From Brevundimonas sp. UBA7534 (GTDB taxonomy: Bacteria; Pseudomonadota; Alphaproteobacteria; Caulobacterales; Caulobacteraceae), in NCBI RefSeq assembly GCF_002479325.1, contig NZ_DLMO01000146.1, positions 1 through 8,649 on the forward strand: a DNA stretch of 8,649 nucleotides. Reading direction: 5' to 3'. The first letter of the stretch is position 1. Every line of letters starts with the position of its first letter. The position numbers and the translations under genes are program-made. Of the stretch, positions 8,321-8,649 are shown in pieces. The notes below the pieces were generated by a model. That model saw only the letters and a list, made by a program, of their open reading frames with translations. It made no database searches and had not been told where the DNA came from.

Positions 8321-8474
8321 GGCTCCTAGATAGGGCCAAGCGCCCCCGCCGCACAGGGGTCTTCGCCCACATCACGCAAATGGAAACGCTGCGATGCGCA
8401 ATTCGCACTTGCGACTGTTGCGATAGGGATTAATTGCACCTGCATTCGTTGCTATTGAAGTCAGGAACGCTCCC
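8321..8474. promoter_or_regulatory. Divergent intergenic region with TTGCGA-type repeats
   Basis: This 154-bp gap separates ybaB (minus) from the nitroreductase gene (plus) and must hold promoters for both. It is more AT-rich than its surroundings at 8375-8465. It contains a tandem pair TTGCGAC/TTGCGAT (8409-8415 and 8418-8424) and an inverted pair TGCGA/TCGCA (8390-8394 and 8403-8407). TTGCACC with GCTATTGA downstream (8434-8458) loosely resembles a Caulobacter-type promoter for the plus-strand gene. I see no clear promoter for ybaB. Confidence 0.35.
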
Positions 8475-8649
8475 ATGGCCTATGACGCCATCACCCAACG
8501 CGACGCCCCGCTGTCGGACGCCGCCCTGTCGCAGCTTTTCACCGAGGCGCGCACCCGCAACGGCTGGACCGACCGGCCGGTCGCGCCCGAACTGCTGCAC
8601 CGACTTTACGACCTGACGAAGTTCGGGCCCACGGCGCTCAACATGACGC
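8475..8649 (+). CDS. RutE-like nitroreductase family protein, N-terminal part (cut by window end)
   Basis: Only the first 58 codons are present. LSDAALSQLFTEARTRNGW followed by RPVAPELLHRLYDLTKFGPTALNM closely follows the start of the RutE/HadB branch of the FMN nitroreductase family (E. coli RutE: LSTLFTDARTHNGW, then KWGPTSAN). RutE reduces malonic semialdehyde in the pyrimidine-degrading Rut pathway, but many relatives are general NAD(P)H-dependent nitro- or enone reductases, so the substrate is not fixed. The K-x-GPT-x-x-N segment is the start of the FMN-binding region. The ATG at 8475 has an AGGAA Shine-Dalgarno 7 nt upstream. No other rut gene is in the window. Confidence 0.85.
   Translation, partial: MAYDAITQRDAPLSDAALSQLFTEARTRNGWTDRPVAPELLHRLYDLTKFGPTALNMT

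Noticed and set aside
7992..8408. N-terminal extension of recR
   Set aside because: It reads through ybaB out of frame. The internal ATG at 7991 gives a standard 200-residue RecR.

Overview
The window is a gene-dense, very GC-rich stretch of an alphaproteobacterial chromosome, most likely Caulobacterales and probably Brevundimonas or a close relative. The evidence is the cysteine-free alphaproteobacterial type of ribosomal protein L31, the DcaP-like porin next to acetyl-CoA synthetase, the ybaB-recR-rmuC gene order, and promoter-like elements resembling the Caulobacter housekeeping type. The taxon is inferred from protein style only.

Left part, plus strand (126-3350): one open frame starts as a nearly complete ribosomal protein L31 (71 residues) and runs without a stop into a DcaP-like outer-membrane porin barrel that has lost its signal peptide and N-terminal segment. 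The join falls on the shared residues FGGF. It is followed within a few bases by a full-length acetyl-CoA synthetase gene, acs. The L31-porin chimera is the most unusual object here. It could be a real deletion fusion or an assembly error.

Middle (3382-3647): a tRNA-Gly(CCC) gene on the minus strand with an encoded CCA end and a recognisable promoter, then a 42-residue single-pass membrane peptide on the plus strand.

Middle-right, minus strand (6005 down to 3666): a compact transcription unit encoding a four-helix membrane protein, a small Cro/CI-type HTH regulator, a six-helix membrane protein and an exported TraB/GumN-family protein. Gaps are 10 bp, a 4-bp overlap, and 45 bp. A promoter-like sequence and a perfect 7-bp inverted repeat lie just upstream and suggest autoregulation by the HTH protein.

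Right part, minus strand (8320 down to 6096): a DNA-maintenance cluster, ybaB/ebfC, recR and rmuC. The usual upstream partner dnaX is absent. Across a 154-bp divergent intergenic region with repeated TTGCGA-like motifs, a RutE-like nitroreductase gene begins on the plus strand and is cut by the window end.

Apart from the chimera and the uncharacterised membrane/HTH operon, the content is ordinary housekeeping. I found no CRISPR array, insertion sequence, phage gene or defence system.
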